64,000 bases of DNA, from contig JAJKFH010002656.1 in assembly GCA_023333565.1 (NCBI GenBank), positions 992,001 through 1,056,000 of the forward strand, in the 5' to 3' direction. Of the stretch, positions 54,701 through 63,600 are shown one piece after another. The DNA comes from Puffinus mauretanicus. Taxonomy: Eukaryota; Chordata; Aves; Procellariiformes; Procellariidae. The position numbers and the translations under genes are program-made. The notes beneath the pieces were generated by a model that was given only the letters and a program-made list of their open reading frames with translations, was not told the DNA's origin and made no database searches. Positions within the stretch are counted from its first letter, which is position 1. Each line of letters starts with the position of its first letter.

Positions 54701-57700
54701 AAAGGCTTGCAATTGAAGACAAGAACAAGAATATGACATCCATAATAAGGAAAAAAATCAGTGAAAGACTATGAGTTGCAGGGGAAGGTGCTATCCAGTA
54801 AAGCCAACAACATTTTTCATTAAGTTACAAATCTTGATGACCCTTATCACATTGAAGAATGTAATTATGCAATGGCTTGTCTTTTGCATAAAACACTATT
54901 AAGATTAAAATACAGATATTAAAGTATTCAGTCTTCATCTATGAGTTAAAAAGTGCCTGGAGTATATTAAGAACTATTAGTAAAGACCGTTATTTGAACT
55001 CCTGGATATATTTAATTAGATAACAACTGAAACTGTGCTCTGGATTGAAGGATACGTTCATACTATATAGCCCACCTTTGATGAAATATTCTACAATCGT
55101 ATCGGTATTAGAAAGACTGTACTCTCAGTCGGGGTCATCAGACACCTCTGCTGTTCTGCATAGTATTCTCAGATAACGTCTATGTTATGTTTACAGAAGA
55201 TCCACTTTCCTAAGAAGCAAGTACTGTCAGAACTTCTCAGTTATCACAGATGATATACAAGACTCATACCTGTCAGTGCCTCCACTGCCTCATTGCCACG
55301 TCAATAAAGATTGTTAGACTTACTAAAATTAATTTAAGGCGACATTTCAATAATGTCACTCACTTTGCAATAGGAAGTAAAGAAAGTAGAGGGCAGGAGG
55401 GGACTTCTACGGCATTTAAAAATGTTTTATAGTGCTGCTTTTTTAATTGGGTTTCTTTTTTAGTTAAATGCTGTTACTTAGACACTTCTCCCATTCTATT
55501 TGTGGACTGTGATGAGTCCCATCCTTGGCAGGACTCATTTTCTAGGACCCACCATTGTCTCTCAGCAAAAGTGAATTCCCAGGAATTCTAGCCTTTAAAA
55601 GAGACTAAGAGCAAAATGTGCGGGTAATACAAATTCGTGAGGATTTGCAGAGGATTTCAAACTGGAATTAATTTGCATTTTGAATAAACAGTTTTAGGGG
55701 TTTTTTTTGCAGTAAACAGAAGTCCTTAGTTTAATCAATAAATCTATGATTGGGAGACCCCGAAGTTTAAAACATCTAGGAAGAAAGTAGTTAGAAGAAA
55801 GAAGTAAACATGTGATCTGTATTATTATTATTATTATTATTGGTCTCATTAAAAATTTAAAGTATGTTTAGTAAAATGCCCATAAAATGAATGCTTCCTA
55901 AATTTTTCTGAGAGTCTTAAAAATGTTTTGACTTGCAAGAAAGGCATTCATATCTAGGGGTATTCTGTACTATGCAGCTATGAATGTAAATTTAGCGTTG
56001 TGGAAGGGACGGGAAAACTGCATTATTTCAACTGGATGCAACAAGAAAGTTCTACTTTACTGAAGTAGGCTTCCCTAAAAAAAAAAATCAGAGAATAAAT
56101 AAATAGGTAAATAAATGGAAGGTCAGATGAAGAAACAGATGTAGAGTCCATCTTTTAACAACTGCAGAGGAAAGGTTAAGATAGATTTTCAATACAAGTC
56201 TGTCATGAGGCATTAGGCTACCGAGCTAGAACCCCAAATGAGCTAAATTATTGGAGCACCTAAGGAAGACCCCTTTCATGAACTACTATGTAGGAATACG
56301 CATTCTTGATTTATGCTTTTCTTTCGCAGCTGTGTTTCCAATGCCATAATCCAAGCTTTAGCTTTTTGCTTTAGAATGTATACGAATAAAATGGAAACAG
56401 AAGGTTTAAGCTGATTTAGGTGACTGACAGACATTAATCATACTGTTTTCATAGCAAGAAAATGATTCCAAACAGAGCATCAATACATGTAATACGATGG
56501 AGATTTATCTTCCAATTCCAAGACAAATTCAGAAGTATAAACTAAAGATACAGTAATGGATGTGCATTTTTCTTTAAAGTCCAATTGCCTTTATTAGGAG
56601 TTAGATAGCATCAAGCGCCAAGAAAAAGTGGAGATTTAACCTGCAGTAAAGTTCCACGTGCTCCCAGGAAGATGCAAACAACAAAGAGCAAGCCCACAAT
56701 CTTAGGATAAATACAGGTTATCATCGGATGCAACTCACTGCTTCTGAAAAGGGAATCAATCATTTTGTAATGGAGGTGTTTCGTAATTAAATGCTGGAAA
56801 GTGGTGTTCCATTGGCATTTCCAGTAGTGTAATAGCATAAGATTTTGCTAAATCAACTAAAATTCCCCTCAGTACAACTATAGTACAGGAGGAAACAGTA
56901 AAGAAATTGCAGATGAGTAATAACATTGTAGTCCCTCTCTTTACAATTTTTTCAGCTATCCAGTGTCAGTGTGACTCAAAACCCTGGGTGTCACTACCAG
57001 GCTGACATTTTGGCAAGCACCAAGTAATCGTAGTTTTATTTGCTTACTTACAGGTGAGCCTACCAAAATATGATAGATGCCTCCGGCAAATAAAAGGTCA
57101 ATACTCCGCTCTGAGTGCACCCAAAGAAGCTGGCATTTGTAACTGGCCTTATCTATTTCTTCAGGCCAGAAGAGGGAAACCGCATTTCTGAGTCTTTCAG
57201 AATTGAAGCCTCTGTTCCGTTAGGAGAACAAGGGTCTTAGTAATCGCTTATCTCATTCGATTTTGACAGCTGGGGAAGCAAGGGTTTGACAAAAGGAACG
57301 TAGTATTCACTCACCCTTAGCGAAGAATGAGTTTGTTATTATAAACATATATAGTTTGAAATAGAACATGAAATGTTCTAAGTGTTATTAGAGCTTATGT
57401 AAATGAGCAATATTAACTATTAGTAAACTTTGGCAAAAAATGTGTTTGGAAAACAGTACTGAACTTTTTGTATTTTGCTGTGCGATAAGGTACTGTCATG
57501 AACAGTATTTATTACTGATAGAACTGTAGCAAGCTAAGAAGATAAAATTAGAAGCATTATGAAGCTAAAGACTCTAAATGGTCATTAAGTTTAAATGGAT
57601 TTTAGTGTGTGTGTGGAAAGTGTTGCTCTTTAGGTCCTAATCTAAGGATCTACACAGAACTTGCTTGCAATAGCTTGCTTGGAAAGAAGCAGACGTTTTC

Positions 57701-60632
57701 ACAAATACAGCTCGCCCTGGCAGGGAGGGCCAGGAGAAAGGAGCTTTGGCTCATGAAACACTGTCTGACCCCAGCGATAGCCTGACTTGGCAACACCTTC
57801 TCTACTAATGGTTCCGTCAGCAACGGGGAGTGTCAGGAAAAAAACGGAAAATAGGGACATGAGGACCTATGGCAAAGCTACAAAAAGTAAATGAAGGTTA
57901 TGGTGTCTTTTCTCCTTGGTGAGCTGAAGATGAATCACTCTGCCAGGCTAAGGAAACCCTCCTAGGAAATTTCAACGGGGTTACACTGGCTACAAGCCAG
58001 GGGAGGAAAAAAACCAACCACCAGCCAGACTCAGTGATAGCACTCAAAGCTTTTCCAATGAATTTTCAGCTCTACTACAGCATTTCCTCTGACTGTTCAC
58101 TACACGTTGTCATATATACTTGTGGGTACTGTAATTCTAAGATGGCAACACTTAAAATGGTTTTAAATGCAATCTTGTGTTATCTCCTAATAGATACATA
58201 TATATAACTTTCTGCACCGGAAACTGAAACTGTTTAGAAACAATACTAATCTCCAAAGCAAATACTCATTCTGAAAGTCAACCCATTATTTCTCTTAGCT
58301 CCACACATGCATACTTCCTATTACCATAAATGCTTCCAGTTTTATTAACAATTGATTTCTGGCACTATCTAAGAGCTGTGGATCAATTCATCACTATCTC
58401 CTCCTAGCATTCAAAAGAAAAAGAAAAGAAAAGGAAAATTGGGAGTGGCAGAAAGGAGGAAAGAAAACATCCCATAGTCTAGCAGTGACTCTTGTTCCCC
58501 TTTCTTGAATACAAGCTACGCTGTTTACCGTACCTAAAGACACTTTCTTTTAGAAACTGAATTTTGGTTAATGCCCTCTTTAAAAGAAAACTATGTAAGC
58601 ACACTAACTGCAAAAGATCTTGTCATACTCTCTGCTTGGAACTACTGCTCTCTGTTCAGGTTAATGAAGCATATTAAGCCACTGAGGCATGCATTGCACT
58701 AACAACTCTGGCGGTTTGTTATCTTCCCGTAACTGATCTAAAATAGATGGACCTTTCTAAATCTTGTTACACGCTTTGCAAGCTTGGGTTTTGTTCTTTC
58801 AGAGTAAGGAGGAAAAGAAAATCCCCCAAACAATGCCTCTGTCTTAGTTCAGAACAGCCAGTTCTTACACAAACACTTAAATTCAACAATGTGCTAAAGT
58901 CTAAGGGTGTTTAAGCACATTTCCAGGCAAGGACGCCTTGTGCGTTTGTGCATGATCTTTAAATATTTTGTTTATAGCATTACAGCACAGAATTATTTGC
59001 GTCTCCCAACAGGTTAGAGGCAGCCAAGAAAAACTACCATAAAGTCAGAAGCCACTTCACCTGCACTGGATACATTCACCCATTATGTTTAAGGCTCGTC
59101 AGAACTGGCGTAGCTTTGATTGTTGAGCTTTAAGCATAGGAAACAGCATGTCTTAATGCATGTCCTAAATCTTCAGGAGCCTCTGAAGTCAGTCAGTGCT
59201 GAGGTTGGTGTATTTTACACAGTTGAAAAGGGAAGGTTCAGTGAACAGGTTAAGAAGCTTCTAATTGTTTCCACTCATCTGTCCTGATGGCAACTGGGCT
59301 GCAGGGGCTATTGCTATGGCGGATGGCGGAGGCTACAAGTAGGAAGAGAAAGATTAATTTCAGCCAGGCACAATTCTCAGCCGGCTGGCTGAAACCTTTG
59401 CCCGGCTGTGACGCAGCAGTATCAAACATGCAGGCTTGGTAAGCCAAAGCACGGGGCTTAACAGGCAGCGAGGACTCTCTCACCATGTTTTTATAGCTCT
59501 CTATGTAGGCGTCTAAGCAAGCCGAGGAACCAGGCGGCAGCATGTTCTGCCAGTGCATCTACTCGTCTTTGACAGAATCCACATCAGGAGCTTCCAGACA
59601 GTGGAGGCCAGCGGAGGGACACTGCATGAATCCAGTGACATCAAATAAAAGCAGTGTGCCGACAATTTGAGGGGGAAGTTAGGGTTCTTCTGTGCCCATA
59701 CAGAGGATACACTAGGAGGAGAATCAGAATTGCTTTCCAGTATTAAAATGAACAAACACCTTACAAAGTAAGAGGCAGATCAAAGTTAATAACTGAATTT
59801 TAAAACCACATTCAATTGTATAATGAACACGGACTCGCTATTGGGTTTGGCATAAAATACTGTTTACTGAACCATTTACATACTGTATCTAACTGCAAGT
59901 AGATAAGCAAACTTGTTTCAAGGAAAATACAACTTAAGTTCTAATAATATTTTCTTAAATGTTGGCAAACAATCCTCATTTTAGATCTGAGTCTTTTCCT
60001 ATATTAGAATGTAGTGAAAAGTGATCTTAAAATGCTCAGTCAGTACATCACTATATAGGAAAGCAATAGTATTAAAATAAGTGGAAAATGCGTAAATTGA
60101 ATGGATATTGCATGGTGTTTGCCCATAATTGTTATACTTTGGTTTTAACATAGTAATGTTAGTAACACGATATAGGTTTTTAATAACCCAGTGGAAAATT
60201 CTTATTTGAATATGGCCTTTATCAGAGAAATAAAAAGTACTCATTCACTTCAAGCAATGGTTATTGCTTCGTTCTGGTTAGTATTTTAAATATTTTTACT
60301 GTTCTGCCTGATGTAGCAACAATCACTCATTTATACACACATTTAATTAAATGCCTGGCTACTAACTAAAGTATTTCTGGATAAAACTGTGGTCCTCAAG
60401 GCTCAGTGTGCAACATTAGGAAAGCGTGAAGGTCATATGTTTACACTTGTTTAAGTACAGGTTGTGATGAGACACTGCACAGCAAACAAAGAGAGGTCTG
60501 AAATGTTCCCTATCCCTTTCTCTACGAAAACCAACACCAACTAGTCTCATTTTGTACCTGAATCTTTATAGGATTTATGACTCAGTTCCTCTACTTTTAA
60601 GGACAAGGCAGCCACTATTCCGCCTGAAGTAA
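27755..60632 (-). CDS. MGAT4D: GnT-IV family glycosyltransferase, MGAT4D-like (start codon not found)
   Basis: Fourteen exons (54,498 down to 27,755) join in one frame for 502 residues plus stop; a fifteenth exon upstream adds about 25. MGAT4A is about 535 residues, so only a short N-terminus is missing. GnT-IV enzymes are Golgi type II membrane proteins that add beta-1,4-GlcNAc to the alpha-1,3 mannose arm of N-glycans. Visible: a stem with coiled-coil character ([18 protein letters not shown]), the GT54 domain ([38 protein letters not shown], the acidic LEDDIIAK motif, [46 protein letters not shown]), and the C-terminal lectin-like module ([33 protein letters not shown]). The MGAT4D assignment rests on position beside CLGN and features such as [22 protein letters not shown]4A-like paralogue is the alternative. 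Confidence 0.85.
27782..28352. other. MGAT4D last intron
   Basis: A 571-bp AT-rich intron with nothing recognisable. Confidence 0.65.
28353..28465 (-). CDS. MGAT4D: MGAT4D exon, end of lectin-like module
   Basis: A 113-nt exon (acceptor TTATTTAG, donor GAG|GTAAGC). It encodes [19 protein letters not shown] and [19 protein letters not shown], matching the family C-terminus (FENGVAEG, I-A-RLSV, VWAI-NE). Confidence 0.95.
28466..29729. other. MGAT4D intron
   Basis: A 1.26-kb intron without a recognisable element. Confidence 0.65.
29730..29808 (-). CDS. MGAT4D: MGAT4D exon, lectin-like module
   Basis: A 79-nt exon (acceptor TTTACAG, donor ATAG|GTAAAT), phase 0 in and 1 out. It encodes [19 protein letters not shown] and then KDGYLKI. 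The DGY-KIG motif matches DGYFRIG of MGAT4A. Confidence 0.93.
29928..30006 (-). CDS. MGAT4D: MGAT4D exon, lectin-like module
   Basis: A 79-nt exon (acceptor TATCATCAG, donor GAT|GTAAGT). It encodes [20 protein letters not shown] followed by EVLPAD, matching [20 protein letters not shown] of MGAT4A/B. NTT is a potential N-glycosylation site. Confidence 0.95.
30007..32113. other. MGAT4D intron
   Basis: A 2.1-kb intron with an A-run at about 30,540-30,554 and no recognised element. Confidence 0.65.
32114..32307 (-). CDS. MGAT4D: MGAT4D exon, end of catalytic domain and start of lectin-like module
   Basis: A 194-nt exon (acceptor TCCAACAG, donor GAAAA|GTAAGT). It encodes [20 protein letters not shown], then [20 protein letters not shown] and [20 protein letters not shown]. 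The NPPA-V-TSL--YQ-YTLEK and FWA--P-AGDYI-F motifs are GnT-IV specific. Confidence 0.95.
32308..33183. other. MGAT4D intron
   Basis: An 876-bp intron that carries an old repeat fragment at about 32,545-32,632. Confidence 0.65.
32545..32632 (-). repeat. Degenerate ancient interspersed repeat fragment (CR1-like)
   Basis: On the minus strand this reads GGATCAGACTAGAAGTTCAT then GTAGCC, a stretch with AATATCAGATG, and AAGGCATAGACAACTATGAA. It fits the old reptile-bird repeat whose consensus I recall as GATCAGACCAATGGTCCATC..CCAGATGCTTCAGAGGAAGG. It is the same type as the fragment at 10,956. Confidence 0.5.
33184..33291 (-). CDS. MGAT4D: MGAT4D exon, catalytic domain
   Basis: A 108-nt exon, phase 0 on both sides (acceptor CTTTCCAG, donor AAA|GTAAGG). 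It encodes [20 protein letters not shown] and [16 protein letters not shown], matching the [24 protein letters not shown] segment of MGAT4A. Confidence 0.95.
34775..35287 (-). mobile_element. CR1 LINE, 5'-truncated, 3' end intact
   Basis: The minus strand ends in the CR1 tail (GACCTTTAAAGGTC region, then CCATTCTATGGTTCTGTGATC-type 8-mer repeats). Residues encoded at 35,213-34,866 are the C-terminal end of the CR1 reverse transcriptase [23 protein letters not shown], then [20 protein letters not shown] and [15 protein letters not shown]. The frame is open for 115 codons, so this copy is relatively young. It is inserted in the same orientation as MGAT4D and is not functional, because the rest of the ORF is missing. 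Confidence 0.92.
35290..36330. other. Unidentified segment with open frames on both strands
   Basis: The segment has higher GC than the surrounding intron. Minus-strand frames of 97 codons (35,559-35,852, with a hydrophobic stretch [17 protein letters not shown]), about 110 codons (to 35,260) and 92 codons (36,049-36,327), and a plus-strand frame of 127 codons (35,533-35,916), are present. I recognise none of them. They may be a decayed mobile element or processed sequence. Confidence 0.35.
37016..37146 (-). CDS. MGAT4D: MGAT4D exon, catalytic domain
   Basis: A 131-nt exon (acceptor TTTTCAG, donor GCA|GTAAGT). It encodes [20 protein letters not shown], then [20 protein letters not shown] and KDA, almost matching the [28 protein letters not shown] block of MGAT4A. 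Confidence 0.96.
37147..38076. other. MGAT4D intron
   Basis: A 930-bp AT-rich intron without a recognisable element. Confidence 0.65.
38077..38188 (-). CDS. MGAT4D: MGAT4D exon with the acidic EDD motif
   Basis: A 112-nt exon (acceptor TTCCCCAG, donor ATTG|GTAAGT). It begins [20 protein letters not shown] and continues [17 protein letters not shown] corresponds to the metal and nucleotide-sugar binding DxD-like motif of GnT-IV; both aspartates are present. Confidence 0.96.
38189..43305. other. MGAT4D 5.1-kb intron
   Basis: About 38,430-39,900 is markedly purine-rich on the plus strand. An AT microsatellite lies at 40,861-40,903, an A-run at about 41,400-41,416, and a short tandem duplication (AAGTAGAAGAGATG twice) at about 41,425-41,457. 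No coding exon is seen; the exon phases on both sides are already satisfied. Confidence 0.55.
40861..40903. repeat. AT-rich microsatellite
   Basis: Interrupted TATA/CATATA units, consisting only of short alternating A/T with few C or G. Confidence 0.8.
43306..43381 (-). CDS. MGAT4D: MGAT4D exon, catalytic domain
   Basis: A 76-nt exon (acceptor TGTTTAG, donor CAG|GTACGT). It encodes [20 protein letters not shown] and then TLYLQ, matching [21 protein letters not shown] of MGAT4A. Confidence 0.95.
43382..44698. other. MGAT4D intron
   Basis: A 1.3-kb AT-rich intron with a G-run at about 43,413-43,422. Confidence 0.65.
44699..44803 (-). CDS. MGAT4D: MGAT4D exon, catalytic domain
   Basis: A 105-nt exon (acceptor TTCCCCAG, donor TAAG|GTAAGA), phase 2 on both sides. 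It encodes [20 protein letters not shown] and [14 protein letters not shown], matching SG-VEVISPP-SYYPDL-NLK-TFGDS--RV of MGAT4A. Because its length divides by three, skipping this exon would keep the frame. Confidence 0.95.
44804..46917. other. MGAT4D intron with small GC-rich patch
   Basis: A 2.1-kb intron. A GC- and CpG-rich patch at about 45,640-45,775 stands out; otherwise nothing is recognised. Confidence 0.6.
46918..46964 (-). CDS. MGAT4D: MGAT4D 47-nt exon, catalytic domain
   Basis: Acceptor TTTCTTTAG and donor CCAG|GTAAGT enclose [15 protein letters not shown] and two bases of an Arg codon. It aligns with TDIDYVHGVVANLEKEF of MGAT4A. The phases (0 in, 2 out) fit both neighbours. Confidence 0.9.
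46965..49120. other. MGAT4D intron
   Basis: A 2.2-kb AT-rich intron with a short A/G-run beside the acceptor and nothing else recognised. Confidence 0.65.
49121..49254 (-). CDS. MGAT4D: MGAT4D exon, start of GT54 fold
   Basis: A 134-nt exon (acceptor CTTTGCAG, donor GAG|GTGAGT). It encodes [36 protein letters not shown] and VIIIFVAE, matching [24 protein letters not shown] of MGAT4A. Confidence 0.96.
49255..51129. other. MGAT4D intron
   Basis: A 1.9-kb intron. It holds a 16-bp direct repeat (TAAGAAGAAAGGAACT at 49,731 and 49,766) and a T-run followed by GCTT repeats at about 50,251-50,281. Confidence 0.65.
49731..49781. repeat. 16-bp direct repeat, 35-bp period
   Basis: TAAGAAGAAAGGAACT occurs at 49,731-49,746 and again at 49,766-49,781, separated by a 19-bp spacer that includes GTTGTTATTATT. 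Confidence 0.85.
51130..51270 (-). CDS. MGAT4D: MGAT4D exon, stem to catalytic domain
   Basis: A 141-nt exon (acceptor TCTTTAAG, donor GGAG|GTAGGA), phase 1 on both sides. It encodes [40 protein letters not shown] and FGQQRTG. YYYLPHL and the G--RTG motif are GnT-IV family features. NLT is a potential N-glycosylation site. Confidence 0.94.
51271..54336. other. MGAT4D intron
   Basis: A 3.1-kb intron. It holds an 18-bp perfect palindrome of ACATACATA type at 52,957-52,974, an A-run at about 53,594-53,606 and a GC-rich patch at about 53,735-53,900. No exon is recognised. Confidence 0.6.
54337..54498 (-). CDS. MGAT4D: MGAT4D exon, stem coiled-coil
   Basis: A 162-nt exon (acceptor CATTGCAG, donor ACAG|GTTTGT). 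It encodes [40 protein letters not shown] and NLTSNHT. The pattern matches the MGAT4A stem ([20 protein letters not shown]). Frame requires phase 1 at the 5' side, so the exon cannot start translation in phase 0. Two N-glycosylation sequons (NLT, NHT) are near the end. Confidence 0.93.
55820..55842. repeat. (TTA)n microsatellite
   Basis: About seven uninterrupted ATT units. Confidence 0.9.
57315..57369 (-). CDS. Possible alternative first exon of MGAT4D
   Basis: An ATG at 57,369 opens a short frame, [18 protein letters not shown], ending at a good donor (AAGG|GTGAGT) in phase 1, the phase needed by the exon at 54,498. The peptide is hydrophobic but short for a Golgi anchor. Chance occurrence is quite possible; this is only an alternative to the exon at 60,558. 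Confidence 0.2.
60558..60632 (-). CDS. MGAT4D: Probable MGAT4D N-terminal exon (anchor and stem)
   Basis: A strong acceptor (CTGCTTCTTGCAG) and a donor TTCAG|GTACAA enclose 75 nt, phase 1 on both sides. The frame reads [20 protein letters not shown] and YKDS, then joins the next exon as GNDLDMYK. The first residue would be Phe, Leu, Ile or Val whatever base precedes. A hydrophobic segment followed by a polar stem fits a type II Golgi anchor. The frame stays open to a TGA at 60,660, adding KSLLLLA, so an alternative acceptor at 60,652 would give a longer anchor. No ATG is found in it; the start codon must lie further up. Confidence 0.5.
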
Positions 60633-63600
60633 CTGCAAGAAGCAGCAGACTCTTAGTTCAGTAAACTACACATTTAGAAGCCAGTAAAACTATACAGCTT
60701 TTGTAAGTCTTGGATATGAATTTTGATATAAAATTTGGGATCAGTAAATACGAAGTCTTAAGTCCCAACTGAGGTTGTTGTGCGGTTGTTGTATGTATAT
60801 TGTTATGTTGTTTTTAAATACCTAAATGCAGAACTACGCAAAGAATCTGAGTAAGTACTCAGTGGACTGGAGAACACCACACTGTGCATTTTGGCCACAT
60901 TCTGACTGCATGTCCCGGCAAATCCTGGATGTGCAATAACCTCTGTATGCTCTCAGTTCCACTGGAAGGAAACATATGCATGCAGGCAAGGAGGGAAGAT
61001 GTAGCCTAGCAGTCAACTGGGACAACTGGGGAAAATGGTGGTTAAACACAGCCTAACAGGCCTAGAGAAGGCAGGAAAATTGACTTCGGCATGTTCGTAA
61101 ATCTGGATAAGCTGTACTGGCTGAAATGAGAATGGTGTCATTCAAGACTCCTTATCAAATCTGTCAATTTGCCACTATTTCATTGAAGCTTTGAGCCAGA
61201 GCGTGCCAGTTGGGTCTGGGCAGGAAACCTGCAAAGAACTCCACCACCCATGACAGAATCTCCTGGGGACCTGCGCTTGGGTGCACAGCAGGAGCAGGGG
61301 TCAGCCAGCCGAAGCAAAGCACCACACCATGGGCAGATTATTGGAAAAAAAAGAAATGTGTAATCAGCTGTTTGGGCTAGCATGTACATTACTATATTTC
61401 AACTGCGAAAAAAAAAAAAACGACTTTCATCAGAAATACCTTTTTAATCCTTTGTACCCCTTTTCCTGATGAAAAGTTTTGTGAAATAATGAAAAATTTA
61501 ATATGTTAAACAATTTGATAAACCTTAAGTATACTTCTGTGAATGCAATTAAGTACGAACTAGTTCTCTCTTCTTCACCCCACCTCAAAGGAATAACTAA
61601 AGAAATCCAGGTTTCACAATGTTTGACTCAACATATATATATTAACATACTTAGGTCCTTGTGACATCGTATTTTAGCATCACTTTCTCCTAACTTCCAG
61701 ACAAAGTTTAGTTTTAATTTACTTGGATAAAGTATCCCACAAATTTAGGTGAAAAGGGCAGCAACATGTTACAAATCAATTCAAAGAGATCTAATCTTGT
61801 AACCCTTACAAGCAACATGAAGAAGCGCTGCCACATGAGATGATCTGATTTACCTCATTGCTGTGACTTCTAAAAATTCATTGTTATTCAGCCAAGACAC
61901 CAAAGTTTCTTTTTATTCAGGAATAGTCTTTCCTCTGAAGAAACTTTATGTAAGTTCATAATGAGTTTATAATGCACTCTCGCCTTCTCTTTTACTGTTT
62001 TTCAAGATTTGCTACCTCCTTACGTTTACTTTTGTACTTTTGTATAGCTGTGATATTTCTTGTTGATTAATATTTACATGGAAAACAGTAGCTAAAACTG
62101 TGTGAGAAAATCACTACATATATTGTAAGTTGTATACTACTTTCCATAACTATAAATCTATATACGGAGTATTTATATGAGAGCAAATACTTTTGGTCAG
62201 GTGAATTAACAAGTGGATTATAACTCAGTTGCACAACAGTAGGAACATCTGTATCATCCTGATAACAGCCTTTCCTATCCCCAGATGTAAACTGTTTGCT
62301 CTGGACAGGTTTTGCTTGGGGCCTGGGGAGGGACCAAAAAGCTCACAGCAAAACCATGCAGGACGTGGAACAGGTATTGCTACAGCAGTCCACCTCATTA
62401 CTTGCTAATAGCAGCCTCTGTTCGCAAGCACTCCAGAGGATGTTGAAGGAATCACCATGCAAGTTGAGACAGACAGTATCAGGCTTTGCTGAAGATCTGG
62501 TGATTACCAATTGTCTCCGTAATTACTTTTATCTTTTTTTATTTTTGGGGGGCACAAAAATATCAGCCTATTTAAAATGAAACCTCTGCTTATATTTATA
62601 AAGGAATGGAAAAAGTGACTATGAAAACATCTTTGTAAGGATAGTTAAAATGTATATATTATCCACCACGGCTGAAGTCTAGTAACTTTGGTAGATTCTG
62701 AACTTCCATTTTTAAGTGCATGAGTGATGCAGGAGCATCTTCCCTGCCATGCCAGTTCAAGTTACCCATACTTGAGTTAAGTCTCACAACTGCAAGTCAA
62801 CGCTCAGGCTGCACTGAGTAGTTAGCAGCAGTACCAAACAGCCAGTTATTTACTGCTGTCATTGACAGCAAACACGCCTTAGTATAAGGCGTTTAAAGGT
62901 CGCTGGCTTAAGCTACTGATTTTTATTTGCACAGAAATCGGGACAGAGCCAATACCCGATTTACACTTCAAGCTAATACTCAAGGGCTGAAAAGTTCTGA
63001 GACTGCAGACAAACTGAACAATATTTTACAGGGCTATTATATACTTATCATATTATGGAAGTACTTAAGACCACTAGTCTTGAGCTAGGATGCCCTGTCC
63101 GAGTTGTACAACAAATAAAAAAGATTATTTGCTCTCCCAACATCACTACAATCCAGGAAACAATAACTGGGTAGAAACCAGAGGGAATACTACAGACTAA
63201 TGCCGCTTAGTGCGATATGCTGTAGTCAAAGGTCAAGAGCAGCCTAAACGTTTTAATGGGCAAAGCAGAGAAGGAAACTGAAGTAAGTGGAGATTTAACA
63301 AATGTGTGGAAGAAAACAAGCCAGAGAAGAACATTTGACAAATGAGTGAAAGAGATGGGAGCTGACAAGCTGAGACAGCACTTGACCTCTCAGTCAGAGG
63401 TGGGATAAGTGAAAAGGGCATTAGAAAAGAAAACAAACATTGCAGTTTGAGATGCGAGAAAAGTGGGAACTCCTGTTGTGCTCTAGGCATGTCAGTAGAG
63501 AGGCAAGTTCAGCAGCGTGGAAGGGAAGAAGAGAGGTTTAACAATATCTAAGCAGAGGTATCTGCCTGTTTTCAGAGAAAAAGATTAATTTCAAACCACC

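Larger units (their letters stand above)
54499..60557. other. MGAT4D 6-kb intron
   Basis: A (TTA)n microsatellite lies at 55,820-55,842 and a GC-richer stretch at about 59,250-59,560. A possible alternative first exon is at 57,315-57,369. No recognised mobile element is seen. Confidence 0.5.

Noticed and set aside
55267..55330. A donor CAG|GTATGA with a phase-1 frame on the minus strand
   Set aside because: A TGA lies close upstream, there is no in-frame ATG, and no acceptor precedes it.
56611..56838. A 75-codon minus-strand frame with a signal-anchor-like ending ([14 protein letters not shown])
   Set aside because: It looks like an anchor, but the donor after it (CTGCAG|GTTAAA) is in phase 0 and splicing to 54,498 would give an immediate stop. 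No intermediate exon was found.
59250..59558. A 102-codon minus-strand frame with a hydrophobic stretch, upstream of MGAT4D
   Set aside because: The hydrophobic part is a pyrimidine tract (CTTTCTCTTCCTACTTG). The only donor in frame gives phase 0, which would create a stop in the next MGAT4D exon.
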